Shown: positions 23,067 to 31,769 of the stretch, one piece after another | Position numbering within the stretch: the stretch's first letter is position 1 | Layout: each line of letters opens with the position of its first letter | Source of the DNA: Ruminococcus sp. | GTDB lineage: Bacteria > Bacillota > Clostridia > Oscillospirales > Ruminococcaceae | Direction of reading: 5' to 3' | DNA length: 64,000 nucleotides | NCBI GenBank assembly: GCA_019420505.1 | Contig: JAHZHC010000027.1 | Coordinates: 35,249-99,248 of the forward strand | Made by a program: the position numbers and the translations under genes | The notes under the pieces: model-generated | Told to the model about the DNA's origin: nothing | The model's database searches: none | Seen by the model: the letters and a program-made list of their open reading frames with translations, nothing else

Positions 23067-26012
23067 ATGTTAAAATTAAGGAAAAGAATTTTAAGTCTGT
23101 TGTCAGCAATGGCATTGGCCGCAACTTTGATTCCGTCTGGGTCACTGTTTGCTTCAGCAGAAACCGATGGGGAAGTAATGGTTAAGTCCGGAACAATTAC
23201 GGTAAACAATGACTGGGCAGATGAAACAATTGATGTTGATTTAACAGAGTACAAGTCTGCTAAAGTGGTTATCAGTGAAAACACAACAGGTTACCAATGG
23301 CTTAAAGTTGAAGTTGATACTTCATCTCTTATTACTGAGGATAATTATGGGGCTTCAACTATTTCTCTTGACGACTATTGCGGTCAAAGTTTTCAGCTTT
23401 ACATAGGCGCAAACGGAACAAGAAGTTATGAAATAATCGGTATTCCCGGTCAGATCGTCAAGCATACTGTAACAGCATCAGTAGCAGAAGAATGCGCTGA
23501 AATGGGAACAGTAACAGGAACCAAGGAATATAAAGAAGGTGCACTTGCAACTGTAAAGGCAACTCCTGCAAACGGATATAAGTTTGTAAAATGGGTTGAC
23601 GAAGCAGGAAAAGAATATACAAAGTCATCTCATACATTTACAGTATCTGAGGATAAGTCATTTACGGCTTATTTTGCTGAAAGAAAAGCAGATGAAACAG
23701 AAAAAACAGATACGATCAGAATTGAAGCTGAAGGCGCATCTGAATTTAACAGCACTGAACATAAAATAAATACCGGAAGCACATGGTATGGGGAAGCTTC
23801 TGGCAATGATTATCTGGATTATACAGGAGATTGTGAAGCCTATCTTCCGATTGTTATCACAGATACTTCAGTAACATATGATATATCTGTAAGATATGCA
23901 GCAGAGTTTGAGAACAGAAATCCATGGGTAAATATCTGGCAGCCGGGTGAAGGTTCAGAAACTGTAATAATCGGCGGAGAAACATATTCTAAGGCTTCAT
24001 TTCACCAGCTTGGAATAACAGGAGAAAATAGACAATTTGCAACACAGACAATCGAAAATGTTACATTTGATGAGCCGGGTACATATTATATAGGACTTTC
24101 GGGTTCTACGTATTTAGCATATGACTATGCGGAAGTCAAGGCAAGCGAACCTGTATTTGAAACAGTTACAGTAGTGGGAATGCCAAGCAGTGAAGAGCTG
24201 GGAGCAGTAATCGGCGGAGGAAACGTTCTTGTCGGCTCAGATGTAACATTACAGGCAACAACAAAAAGCGGATATAAATTTATTAACTGGACACTTAACG
24301 GCGAAGAAGTTGGAAGAAGCAGAACACTTGTAATTGAAAACGTATCTGAAAATCAGGCTTACGTTGCTAATTACAAGGCAATCAAGTATGCTGTTTTTGA
24401 AGCTGAAGATTTTATGGATCTACAATCTGAGAAAAAAGATGAAAACGGCGATAGATTTGTAAAAGTAGACGATACTACGGCTAAACAGAAAAAATTTAAC
24501 GATGTTAAGTTCTCCGGCGACTATGCAGTTGAAATGTATAAGGAATCGTCAGCTATAGCAATACCGTTTACTATAGAAGAGGGAAATGAAGAAACTGAGA
24601 TACTCGTTGGTTACGATTGGGGCATAATGGATGAAACTCACGTTGGGGGAAACAGTGACAGTGGTATGTGGATAAACCTTTATGTTCCTAAAAGTGGAAT
24701 TGATGAGAATGGTAAGCCTTATATTACAGATGAACGTAAGGCAAGATGGGCATCAGCGGGTTGGCGTGTTGACGGCGGTTCGCTGGCAGCAGGTTCAGCT
24801 TTCGCAGATGAATATTTCGTTTTATATAATAGGTTAGATCCGAATAAAACAGTAGAATCCATAACTATTCCTGCAAATGCTGTACCCGGAACTTACTTCA
24901 TTTCTGTTGCTACAGATGCCGCTAACTGCGTTGATGGTGTTGTAGATGCAGATGGTAACATTGTTTCAGTTGAGAACCCACAGGCTCATGGCTATTACGA
25001 TTATATTAAGTTCCCGATTGAAGAGGACGATGGCATTGTAGTTGGTTGTGATTTTAATTACACAGACAGATTCGGAAATGATCTGATGACAAATGCATTC
25101 TCACAGTTTAAACTTTTGGGTACTACAGTTTGGTTCCATCCAAAGGCACCTCGTTTTATTCAAGTACAGGGATATAATCTGATAGGTTGGGAAGAATATG
25201 ACGCAGAAGGAAATCTTGTAGACACAATTACAGGTTCTGATCCTGAGGAAATCAGCAAAAAAATTGAAGCAAAATCTTATTTATCAGGTAATACTATCAC
25301 GTTCAAAGCTATCTATGAGGTTCCTGAAAAAACATATGACATGACTGTGGAAAACGGCAGAGTATATGTTATGAAAGATGCAGATGATACTGAATACACT
25401 CAAATGCTTGACAAAGGAAAAACATATAAGCTTGCAAACTATGCACAGGTGAAGCTTGTGGCTCCCGATACAAATGATTACGGTTCATTCCAGTATTGGA
25501 CACTGAACGGAATGGTATATTCATATGACAGCACAATCTTCTTCAGCGCATGGTGCGACGCTGATTTTGTAGCAGTTTATGATGACAAAGAAGTAACGGT
25601 AACACCGGCAGCATTTATTTCAAATAAAGTACAGGAATTCGGATTTGAAACAACAGATGTGGCTTTCCATAAGATCACATTCAACTGTGCATTCTATATA
25701 CCTGAAAATGTAGAATTTGTATCAGCCGGAATTATATTTACACCTACAAAGGCAAATATTGAGGATCTGAGCGGTGTGACTGTGTCGGGAACATCATTGG
25801 CAAACCTGCCCGTTAAAACTGCTGTATCAACAGCAAGAAGAGATCAGCTTTATGCTCAGGCAAACAATCAGGTTCTTATGTCATTGACAGGAATGAAGAA
25901 CGGAGTAAGCCGATATGCAAGATCATTCCTTATTTATAAGGAGAACGGAAAACTAAAGGTTGCTTTCTCAGAAGGTATTGCAGGAATTACAACATCACAA
26001 GCGAAGGATTAA
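23067..26012 (+). CDS. Large secreted modular protein (InlB-type repeats, carbohydrate-binding-like domains)
   Basis: A 981-residue secreted protein. The signal peptide is about 1-31 (cleavage after FASA). Modules by eye are: a beta-rich domain (35-130); an InlB B-type repeat (about 133-210, with ATPANGYKFVKWVD); a CBM6/35-like domain (about 218-370, with IRIEAEGASEF and NDYLDY); a second InlB-type repeat (about 372-445, with TTKSGYKFINWTLNGE); a second CBM-like domain (about 448-645, starting AVFEAEDFMD); further beta-repeats with a YWTLNG element; and a C-terminal domain (about 860-981). No catalytic domain and no wall anchor are seen. It starts after GAGGAGG. It probably binds polysaccharide or wall material outside the cell (inference). 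Confidence 0.82.
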   Translation: MLKLRKRILSLLSAMALAATLIPSGSLFASAETDGEVMVKSGTITVNNDWADETIDVDLTEYKSAKVVISENTTGYQWLKVEVDTSSLITEDNYGASTISLDDYCGQSFQLYIGANGTRSYEIIGIPGQIVKHTVTASVAEECAEMGTVTGTKEYKEGALATVKATPANGYKFVKWVDEAGKEYTKSSHTFTVSEDKSFTAYFAERKADETEKTDTIRIEAEGASEFNSTEHKINTGSTWYGEASGNDYLDYTGDCEAYLPIVITDTSVTYDISVRYAAEFENRNPWVNIWQPGEGSETVIIGGETYSKASFHQLGITGENRQFATQTIENVTFDEPGTYYIGLSGSTYLAYDYAEVKASEPVFETVTVVGMPSSEELGAVIGGGNVLVGSDVTLQATTKSGYKFINWTLNGEEVGRSRTLVIENVSENQAYVANYKAIKYAVFEAEDFMDLQSEKKDENGDRFVKVDDTTAKQKKFNDVKFSGDYAVEMYKESSAIAIPFTIEEGNEETEILVGYDWGIMDETHVGGNSDSGMWINLYVPKSGIDENGKPYITDERKARWASAGWRVDGGSLAAGSAFADEYFVLYNRLDPNKTVESITIPANAVPGTYFISVATDAANCVDGVVDADGNIVSVENPQAHGYYDYIKFPIEEDDGIVVGCDFNYTDRFGNDLMTNAFSQFKLLGTTVWFHPKAPRFIQVQGYNLIGWEEYDAEGNLVDTITGSDPEEISKKIEAKSYLSGNTITFKAIYEVPEKTYDMTVENGRVYVMKDADDTEYTQMLDKGKTYKLANYAQVKLVAPDTNDYGSFQYWTLNGMVYSYDSTIFFSAWCDADFVAVYDDKEVTVTPAAFISNKVQEFGFETTDVAFHKITFNCAFYIPENVEFVSAGIIFTPTKANIEDLSGVTVSGTSLANLPVKTAVSTARRDQLYAQANNQVLMSLTGMKNGVSRYARSFLIYKENGKLKVAFSEGIAGITTSQAKD

Positions 26013-26032
26013 TAAGAGTGAGGAGATAAAAA

Positions 26033-26182
26033 GTGAAAAGATCATATAAAAAGCCTTTTATGGAATTTTATCAATTTGAAACAGAGGACGTTATGTCAGC
26101 AAGCGGAGAAGTTATAGTACCGACAGGGACTACAAAACCTCTCACTGACGTAGTAACTCCCGATCCATGGGAAGATGAATAA
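26033..26182 (+). CDS. Small 49-residue peptide gene (hypothetical)
   Basis: A GTG start 6 nt after AGGAGA (26021-26026) opens a 49-codon frame ending in TAA, 20 bp behind the large secreted protein gene and ahead of a strong terminator, so it is the operon's last gene. The product starts VKRSYKKPFMEFYQFETEDV, followed by MSASG and an acidic, Thr/Pro-rich tail ending WEDE. The pattern basic-Tyr-Pro, hydrophobic core, E-D-V, small-residue motif is one I associate with abundant uncharacterised short peptides of clostridia. There is no signal peptide and no cysteine. A modified-peptide precursor, a small regulator and an accessory of the secreted protein are all possible. Confidence 0.7.
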   Translation: MKRSYKKPFMEFYQFETEDVMSASGEVIVPTGTTKPLTDVVTPDPWEDE

Positions 26183-26193
26183 TTAAAAACACT

Positions 26194-26224
26194 ACAGGCA
26201 GACATATTTTGTCTGCCTGTTTTG
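26194..26224 (+). terminator. Rho-independent terminator
   Basis: ACAGGCAGACA (26194-26204) pairs perfectly with 26210-26220, then TTTT. Confidence 0.88.
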
Positions 26225-26357
26225 GTATAGAAAAAAATATGTGCTGAGAACAGCGTGTGAAATAATGTTTAATCCTTTAGAATTTTAATGTCAAAGCACA
26301 ACAGCTTCTTGAAAAATTAATAAAGTGTTTCCATATTGTAAAAATAAAACTTATCTA

Positions 26358-26386
26358 TTGTATTTGATGTGAAACTGTGATATAAT
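26358..26386 (+). promoter_or_regulatory. Promoter of the tRNA-Gln pair
   Basis: TTGTAT (26358-26363), a 17-bp spacer and TATAAT (26381-26386). Confidence 0.75.
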
Positions 26387-26415
26387 ATAAAAGCTGTATG
26401 AGTAGGGAAAGAAAC

Positions 26416-26491
26416 TGGGATATAGCCAAGAGGTAAGGCAACGGACTTTGACTCCGTCATTCCGATGGTTCGAATCCATCTATCCCAACCA
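26416..26491 (+). tRNA. tRNA-Gln (anticodon TTG)
   Basis: The acceptor stem TGGGATA pairs with TATCCCA, anticodon TTG is at 26448-26450, the GTTCGAATC T-loop is present and the 3' CCA is encoded. The first acceptor pair is T-A, typical of bacterial tRNA-Gln. Confidence 0.97.
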
Positions 26492-26506
26492 ATACCATTC
26501 TTATAT

Positions 26507-26582
26507 TGGGGTATCGCCAAGTGGTAAGGCATCGGACTCTGACTCCGACATTCCAAAGGTTCGAATCCTTTTACCCCAGCCA
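26507..26582 (+). tRNA. tRNA-Gln (anticodon CTG)
   Basis: The acceptor stem TGGGGTA pairs with TACCCCA, anticodon CTG is at 26539-26541, the GTTCGAATC T-loop is present and the 3' CCA is encoded. It lies 15 bp behind the first tRNA-Gln and is clearly a duplicate with a changed anticodon. Confidence 0.97.
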
Positions 26583-26601
26583 TTAAGCCCAAGTGGCATA
26601 T

Positions 26602-26636
26602 ATCCGTTATCACATCAGTGATGACGGATTTTTTTC
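26602..26636 (+). terminator. Terminator of the tRNA operon
   Basis: ATCCGTTATCA (26602-26612) pairs with 26619-26629, followed by seven T. Confidence 0.85.
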
Positions 26637-26759
26637 TTACGATTTCCAAGGATATTTGTGGGATTTTTTTACCCTATTAATATAAATGTAAAAAAATAAA
26701 TTGATATTTTTTTGTCTTTTTGTTGTCGAATGCTGTTGGATTTTGCGAGGAGTGATTAT

Positions 26760-27296
26760 ATGATTAACAATGCGCTTTTTTTGGCTATGATTGATGGTGA
26801 AGTTGATAAATTAGCGTTTGAACAGCTTGTGCACAATTATGAGCGTCGTTTATTCAGAGTCGCAATGGCGATTTTGAAAAACAAAACTGCGGCTGAAGAC
26901 GCTGTTTGTGAAACCTTTTTCAGGGTCGCAAAATGTTTTCAAAAAGTTAACAGTTTAAATGTGCACGAAATTGACGCTTATATGATTATAAGTATTAGAA
27001 GCGTTTGTTTCCAAATGTATAATAAGGAGAAAAATAGCAGATTCAATTTATCTCTTGATGAGATGGTAATTGAACCTTTTGAAGAGGCAAATCACTATGA
27101 TTATGCACTTTTGAAAGCTGAGATTGCCACATTGGAAGATAAATATAAGAATGTTCTTGTTTATACATATTTTTATGGAATGAATGCTGATGAAACGGCT
27201 GATGCAATGGGAGTTTCACGCAGAACCGTTTACAATTATATCAATGAAGCCAGAGCTATTTTAAAAGAAAAGTTAGGAGAGGAGTTAAATGTGTAA
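26760..27296 (+). CDS. RNA polymerase sigma factor, ECF-like (sigma-70 family)
   Basis: A 178-residue protein with sigma region 2 (about 15-85, including AAEDAVCETFFRVAK) and region 4 (about 115-170, helix-turn-helix in ADETADAMGVSRRTVYNYINEAR). I chose ATG 26760, which sits 7 nt after GAGGAG; the longer frame from 26712 has no such site. It overlaps the next gene, a probable membrane-bound anti-sigma factor, by 8 bp. That arrangement is typical of ECF sigma/anti-sigma pairs that respond to envelope signals. Confidence 0.88.
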   Translation: MINNALFLAMIDGEVDKLAFEQLVHNYERRLFRVAMAILKNKTAAEDAVCETFFRVAKCFQKVNSLNVHEIDAYMIISIRSVCFQMYNKEKNSRFNLSLDEMVIEPFEEANHYDYALLKAEIATLEDKYKNVLVYTYFYGMNADETADAMGVSRRTVYNYINEARAILKEKLGEELNV

Positions 27297-27975
27297 CAAT
27301 TCAAATTTATATTTAGCATTAAAAGAAGTAATTGTTGACCCGGCGAGTCAGGATATGTCTGAAGTTATTGAGCTGGATCATCAGTTTTCACGTAGATATA
27401 GAAAAACCATTTCCCGAATCATGGGAAAAGCGGAGTCAATGTCTCATAGAAGCGTAAAAATGAATTTTAAGATTGCTGTAAGCCTTGTTGCTGCGGTGAT
27501 TGCTATTAGTGCTGTCGGTGTTTCAGGTGATAACCAACAACGAAACTTGAATATAGAAAAAACGGAAATAATAGATTACAGACATGGAGCGGTTAAGATT
27601 CGTTATTCCATTAGGGGAGGAACTAAAGTAATAGTTACACCCAATATGTATTTCCCTAAGTATATTCCTGACGGACTTGAGCTTGATGAAGATGTGACGG
27701 TTGAAGAAAGCGATTATTTTTACTTTGTTGATGGGGATAGAACCTTAATTTATACAGAAAGTAGCGTACCGGTTTCTCCTTCAATAGATACAGAAACTCT
27801 CGTAAGAGAAAAAATAACAATTCACGGTTATGAGGCAGATTTGTTTTATGATGCTGATGAACCATTTACATTAATTTTATGGTGTGAAGGATCTAAAGTT
27901 TTTGATGTCAGCGGACGTGGTTTGAGTAAAGAAGAAGTTATTAAAGTTGCCAGATCTGTTAAGAGGCGAAATTAA
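27289..27975 (+). CDS. Putative membrane anti-sigma factor (DUF4367-like)
   Basis: A 228-residue protein. The N-terminal cytoplasmic part (about 1-58) would bind the sigma factor, one membrane helix follows (about 60-80, FKIAVSLVAAVIAISAVGV), and an outer domain of about 145 residues resembles DUF4367 modules (YFPKYIPDGLELDED, then LYTESS-like strands). Its role is inferred from the 8-bp overlap with the upstream sigma gene and from topology. There is no zinc-binding HxxxCxxC motif. Confidence 0.7.
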   Translation: MCNNSNLYLALKEVIVDPASQDMSEVIELDHQFSRRYRKTISRIMGKAESMSHRSVKMNFKIAVSLVAAVIAISAVGVSGDNQQRNLNIEKTEIIDYRHGAVKIRYSIRGGTKVIVTPNMYFPKYIPDGLELDEDVTVEESDYFYFVDGDRTLIYTESSVPVSPSIDTETLVREKITIHGYEADLFYDADEPFTLILWCEGSKVFDVSGRGLSKEEVIKVARSVKRRN

Positions 27976-28059
27976 AAATAGTAACAAAAAATGCATTAAA
28001 AATTTAAAAAATTCAATCATAATAAATTTTAGAAATTTGTTGTGAAAGGACGTTTTTTT

Positions 28060-28467
28060 ATGAAAAAGTTTGTTTCTATGTTGATCATTTTATGTATGTC
28101 GTTCTGTATGGCTTCAGCCACAGCGTCTGCTGCTGTTCCCGATGACCCCGGTATCTCACCGCTTCACTTATATACATACAATGTTAAACCGAATATATAT
28201 TTCACCACCGCTAATTCGGTTAAATATGAATGTACTGTAACTGGCAAATCAGGAACAACACAGATTAAGATATATCTTTATCTCGAAGAATTTTATAACG
28301 GTTCATGGAGAACCGTAGATTCTGTCAGCAAAACTGTAAATGCACAGGACGGCTATGTAAGTGATACTTATACCGCAGCAGCAAGTAACAGAAATTACCG
28401 TGCTTTTGCAAGTGTATATGTTTATAAGGGATCGGCATATGAGCATATAGAGGAATACAATTACTAA
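28060..28467 (+). CDS. Small secreted protein, unknown function
   Basis: 135 residues from ATG 28060, which follows AAAGGA; a GTG at 28042 is in frame but is itself in the ribosome binding site. It has a clear signal peptide (about 1-24, ending ATASA) and then a compact beta-sandwich-like domain of about 105 residues rich in Tyr, Ser and Thr. No cysteine occurs after cleavage and no catalytic motif is seen. It lies 84 bp behind the sigma/anti-sigma pair and may be a target or part of the same transcript. Confidence 0.75.
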   Translation: MKKFVSMLIILCMSFCMASATASAAVPDDPGISPLHLYTYNVKPNIYFTTANSVKYECTVTGKSGTTQIKIYLYLEEFYNGSWRTVDSVSKTVNAQDGYVSDTYTAAASNRNYRAFASVYVYKGSAYEHIEEYNY

Positions 28468-28496
28468 TTATAAAGTAAATTTTAAATGAAAATTAT

Positions 28497-28528
28497 AAGA
28501 GTCTGCATATAAATGCAGGCTCTTTTTT
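28497..28528 (+). terminator. Rho-independent terminator
   Basis: AAGAGTCTGCAT (28497-28508) pairs with 28513-28524 with one G-T mismatch, followed by TTTTTT. Confidence 0.85.
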
Positions 28529-28677
28529 CATGTTTAATTGAAAAAAATTGCAAGCCTTTTTAACGCATTGCATATAACAAATCCGAGCATAATATTTTTA
28601 CAGCGCCGATGAATTGATTATTGTCTATTATTATCTGAGTCAAAAATTATGCTTTTTATAAAGGAGGATATAAAGCT

Positions 28678-29010
28678 ATGCAGGAAAACGTTCATTTATG
28701 CTTATCAGATCTTCTTGATCAGGATATATCGAGCAATGAGTTTTTTAATACGTTATCGCCGAATGTTCAGCGCAGGCTGATGGACAAGGACATAAGAACC
28801 TTTGAGGAGCTTCAGAAATGTGCCAATGCTTATAAAAAAACAGAATCAGATCACAGAGCTGTTCTCCTCGACAGATATAATCCGGCATTTTCATCAGGGG
28901 ACTGCACAGGTTTGATTCCCATCGGGTCAAATTTATCCGAAGCTGAATATAAAAATTATCAGCAGATTTATCCTTTCGGTGATCCGCCTTATGAGAATGA
29001 AAACGGCTGA
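28678..29010 (+). CDS. Hypothetical protein, 110 residues
   Basis: I do not recognise this protein. It follows a strong AAAGGAGG site at good spacing and is closed by a terminator, so it is very likely real and monocistronic. The N-terminal half is helical and acidic (SDLLDQDISSNEFFNTL, then a VQRRLMDKDIRTFEEL helix). The C-terminal half is polar and ends in a PFGDPPYENENG tail. It has no signal peptide or membrane segment, and Cys8, Cys48 and Cys75 are scattered. Confidence 0.7.
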   Translation: MQENVHLCLSDLLDQDISSNEFFNTLSPNVQRRLMDKDIRTFEELQKCANAYKKTESDHRAVLLDRYNPAFSSGDCTGLIPIGSNLSEAEYKNYQQIYPFGDPPYENENG

Positions 29011-29016
29011 TAAAAT

Positions 29017-29055
29017 AAAAAGAGCGCCCGGCATTTTATGTCAGACGCTTTTTCT
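29017..29055. terminator. Intrinsic terminator between converging genes
   Basis: AAAAGAGCG and CGCTTTTT arms around an imperfect stem (29018-29053), with T runs on both strands. It serves the hypothetical gene and ptsH. Confidence 0.65.
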
Positions 29056-29069
29056 ATATTAAATAATGA

Positions 29070-29342
29070 TTATCTTGCATCTTCGGAGAAACCGCTGTCA
29101 ACCAGATCAACAAGGCCCTGAACTGCAAGCTCTTCATCAGCACCGTCAGCAATAATTCTGATAGAAGTTCCGCCGACAATACCAAGTGAAAGAATACCAA
29201 GAAGGCTCTTAGCGTTTACTCTTCTTTCTTCTTTTTCAATCCAGATAGATGATTTGAATTCATTAGCTTTCTGAATAAAAAAAGTTGCAGGACGTGCATG
29301 TAAGCCAACCTGATTTTGTACAACTACATCTTTTACGAACAT
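29070..29342 (-). CDS. ptsH: Phosphocarrier protein HPr
   Basis: HPr passes phosphate from enzyme I to sugar-specific PTS enzymes and, when phosphorylated on Ser46, acts in carbon catabolite control in Firmicutes. Both sites are intact: His15 in GLHARPAT and Ser46 in NAKSLLGIL. It is 90 residues, normal for the family. His15 argues against the regulatory paralogue Crh. It is monocistronic with a consensus promoter; no ptsI is adjacent. Confidence 0.95.
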   Translation of the reverse strand: MFVKDVVVQNQVGLHARPATFFIQKANEFKSSIWIEKEERRVNAKSLLGILSLGIVGGTSIRIIADGADEELAVQGLVDLVDSGFSEDAR

Positions 29343-29427
29343 AATTAAATCTCTCCAATCATAAAGTTTTCATTGAAACTATTTTAACAATGAATTATAA
29401 AATTACTTATCATTGATGATATAATAT

Positions 29428-29456
29428 ATTATACAGGACAACTTCATATTAGTCAA
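29428..29456 (-). promoter_or_regulatory. Promoter of ptsH
   Basis: On the minus strand TTGACT (29456-29451), a 17-bp spacer and TATAAT (29433-29428). Confidence 0.8.
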
Positions 29457-29617
29457 CGATAAATATCCACAAAAATCAGAATTTTTTGTAATTTCTCACC
29501 TTTTGCTCATAATGAACTAAACCAAAGCCCACAGTTTGTATATCTTGCACAATTAGTTTTCAACACTTAATTCAATCTATACAAATGTTTTTAACATTTT
29601 TATGTTGAAAACTGAAT

Positions 29618-30358
29618 TTAATCTTTATAGGATTTGTCCGAATTATTCAAAATATCCATATCCTTCTGCGTTAAAGGATAGTTCTCCAGAAGCTCAGGAC
29701 GTTTTTTCAGGGTTGTAATAAGCGACTGTTCATGCCGCCATTTTTTTATATTTGCATGATGTCCCGACAAGAGCAGCTTAGGAACTTTCATACCCTCCCA
29801 TTCCTCAGGACGTGTATATTGCGGATATTCAAGCAATCCGTTGTAATGGCTTTCATCAGTATAGCCCTGTTCGTTGGAGAGCGTTCCCTCAAGCATTCTT
29901 ACCACGCTGTCCACGAGAACCAGCGCAGGAAGCTCACCGCCTGTCAGGACATAGTCGCCGATGGATATTTCTTCGTCAACAATTTTTTCTATAACTCTGC
30001 TGTCCACGCCTTCATAATGCCCGCATAATATAAATATGCTATCCAGCTTAGAAAGTTCCCTGCATCTTTTCTGAGTAAGTGTTTTACCCTGAGGTGACAT
30101 ATATATAACATGAGGCTGGCTTCTTGTCATATTACAGACTGCCTGCCAGCAGCGATAGATAGGCTGAGCCTGCATAAGCATTCCCTGACGTTCGCTGTAG
30201 GGCGTGTCGTCAACTCTTCTATGTTTATCTTCAGTATAATCACGGATATTATGACAACAGGCTGTAAAAATATTCTTTGCACGGGATCTGCCGATTATAC
30301 TCTCATTCAAATAATTTTCCATTAAATCAGGAAAAAGAGTGGCTATGTCAATTCTCAT
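29618..30358 (-). CDS. trmD: tRNA (guanine-N1-)-methyltransferase
   Basis: TrmD methylates G37 of tRNAs and prevents frameshifting. It shows the SPOUT-type knotted fold motifs: MRIDIATLFPD at the start, SPQGKTLTQ, CGHYEGVDSRV and ISIGDYVLTGGE, with the trefoil-knot region in the middle and a helical C-terminal tRNA-binding domain. I start it at 30358, 6 nt after AAGGAG, giving 246 residues. It lies 10 bp behind rimM, a conserved pairing. The usual rpsP and rplS neighbours are absent. Confidence 0.95.
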   Translation of the reverse strand: MRIDIATLFPDLMENYLNESIIGRSRAKNIFTACCHNIRDYTEDKHRRVDDTPYSERQGMLMQAQPIYRCWQAVCNMTRSQPHVIYMSPQGKTLTQKRCRELSKLDSIFILCGHYEGVDSRVIEKIVDEEISIGDYVLTGGELPALVLVDSVVRMLEGTLSNEQGYTDESHYNGLLEYPQYTRPEEWEGMKVPKLLLSGHHANIKKWRHEQSLITTLKKRPELLENYPLTQKDMDILNNSDKSYKD

Positions 30359-30368
30359 TTTCAGCTCC

Positions 30369-30869
30369 TTATTCAAACAAGCCGTCCAGAGGCTTAATTG
30401 TCATAACTCCCGAGTCAAGGTCAATATTCATTATAACCTGAGGAATTGCAGGGATATAATACATTTTTCCGTCATTGCTTTTTATGTGATATACATCATT
30501 TGCGCCGGTTTTGCTTACTTCGGTTATTTGGCCGTATGTTTCCTGTGTATCAATATCGGTAACAGTAAGTCCGATAAGATCCTGAATAAAATAGCTGCCT
30601 TTTTCAAGCGCCGCATCGTCACGGTTCATATAAAGTATACGGTTACGGATCGCCTGAGCCTGTTCAACTGTATCTATATCTTTAATTTTAAGTATTGCAA
30701 TATTTTTGGCAACTCTTGATTTTTCTATTATAACAGGTGTACCGCTTTTGTAATAAAGGGTATCAAACTCACATATAAATTGAGGGGAGTCACACCAAGG
30801 CTGAACTTTTACCTCGCCTTTCAATCCGAAAACGGATACAATTTTTCCGATTTCAAGAAATTGCTCCAT
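30369..30869 (-). CDS. rimM: 16S rRNA processing protein RimM
   Basis: RimM assists 30S subunit maturation. MEQFLEIGKIVSVFGLKGEVKV is the typical N-terminal RimM signature. The C-terminal PRC-barrel domain (about 95-166) has DLIGLTVTD and a YYIPAIPQVI segment. I start at 30869 (166 residues, usual family length) rather than at the upstream in-frame ATG, which would overlap the transglutaminase gene by 11 bp. It is followed directly by trmD. Confidence 0.94.
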   Translation of the reverse strand: MEQFLEIGKIVSVFGLKGEVKVQPWCDSPQFICEFDTLYYKSGTPVIIEKSRVAKNIAILKIKDIDTVEQAQAIRNRILYMNRDDAALEKGSYFIQDLIGLTVTDIDTQETYGQITEVSKTGANDVYHIKSNDGKMYYIPAIPQVIMNIDLDSGVMTIKPLDGLFE

Positions 30870-30966
30870 TATTATAACACCGTCCTTAATTTTAATAATT
30901 GTTATTATATCATTTTTTTTGATCATTTGCAACAATATAAAAAAACAGTGTTGACCTTGGATTATT

Positions 30967-31743
30967 TTATTGTTCAAGCTTTGAGGATATAAGCTGCATC
31001 TGCCGTGTATAAGAACCGAACATTACGCCTCGGTCTATGGCACAGTCTCCGAAATCTCTGCCTTTGGAAAGGACAAGATAGTCATCATTCACAAAGCAGT
31101 TGTTAGCGGGATCAAAACCGATCCATCCGCTGCCGTCCCAGAATTCAATCCAACTGTGGGTTTCGCCTGCACAGCTTGAAAGTCCGGCGATATATCGGCA
31201 TGGAATCTTATCCAGCCTCAGAAGTGAGAGCATTATATGAGAATAGTCCTGACATACTCCTTTTTTCAGTATAAAGGCTTCAGAGGCTTTTGTTTCGGTG
31301 CTTGTGACATTTTTTTCATAGGTCATAAAATCAAAAATCTTTTGAGAAAAATATAATATGCGGTCATTAGATGCAAAAGAGCCGCATTGATTTTTAATAT
31401 TATCATAAAAAGCTGATATTTCATCGTTTGGCTGGGTATAAGAGGATTGATATAAATAGCAAGGAAGAAAGTCGTCAGCCTTTTGAGTGCTGTCTATCTG
31501 TGCAGTTCCTTTTATATAAAAATCAAGATATCTGTGTTCGTTTTTTATATATCCGCTTATGACATTATTGCCGAAGGCATCTGTTGTGTATTGAGTGCTT
31601 ACAGCAGGATTTATTCTGAAATCAATATCCAAAATTTTTTGAACATTATTATCAACAGGAATGCATCTTAATGCAAAGCTGTGATTATAAACGTTATCGT
31701 CAAAGCTAAGTTTAGTGGAAAAAGAAAAATTCAGTTTTTTCAC
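30967..31743 (-). CDS. Transglutaminase-like cysteine protease family protein
   Basis: A 258-residue cytoplasmic protein (no signal peptide). The transglutaminase core spans about 155-225, with the Cys in KKGVCQDYSH, the His in ETHSWIEFW and the Asp in IGFDPANN forming the catalytic triad. The N-terminal ~120 residues are the beta-rich domain usual in this bacterial subfamily. GTG start 5 nt after AGGAGG. It is the last gene of a three-gene set with an alpha-E protein and a circularly permuted ATP-grasp enzyme, a combination found in many bacteria and predicted, not proven, to build or trim a peptide-like product. Confidence 0.88.
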   Translation of the reverse strand: MKKLNFSFSTKLSFDDNVYNHSFALRCIPVDNNVQKILDIDFRINPAVSTQYTTDAFGNNVISGYIKNEHRYLDFYIKGTAQIDSTQKADDFLPCYLYQSSYTQPNDEISAFYDNIKNQCGSFASNDRILYFSQKIFDFMTYEKNVTSTETKASEAFILKKGVCQDYSHIMLSLLRLDKIPCRYIAGLSSCAGETHSWIEFWDGSGWIGFDPANNCFVNDDYLVLSKGRDFGDCAIDRGVMFGSYTRQMQLISSKLEQ

Positions 31744-31769
31744 GACAGCCTCCTGTAATTCAAAAATAT

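Noticed and set aside
26317..26649. A 110-residue minus-strand open frame
   Set aside because: It is the antisense of the two tRNA-Gln genes; its GFEPLE- and WIRTIGMT-type text is the well-known artefact of reading tRNA complements.
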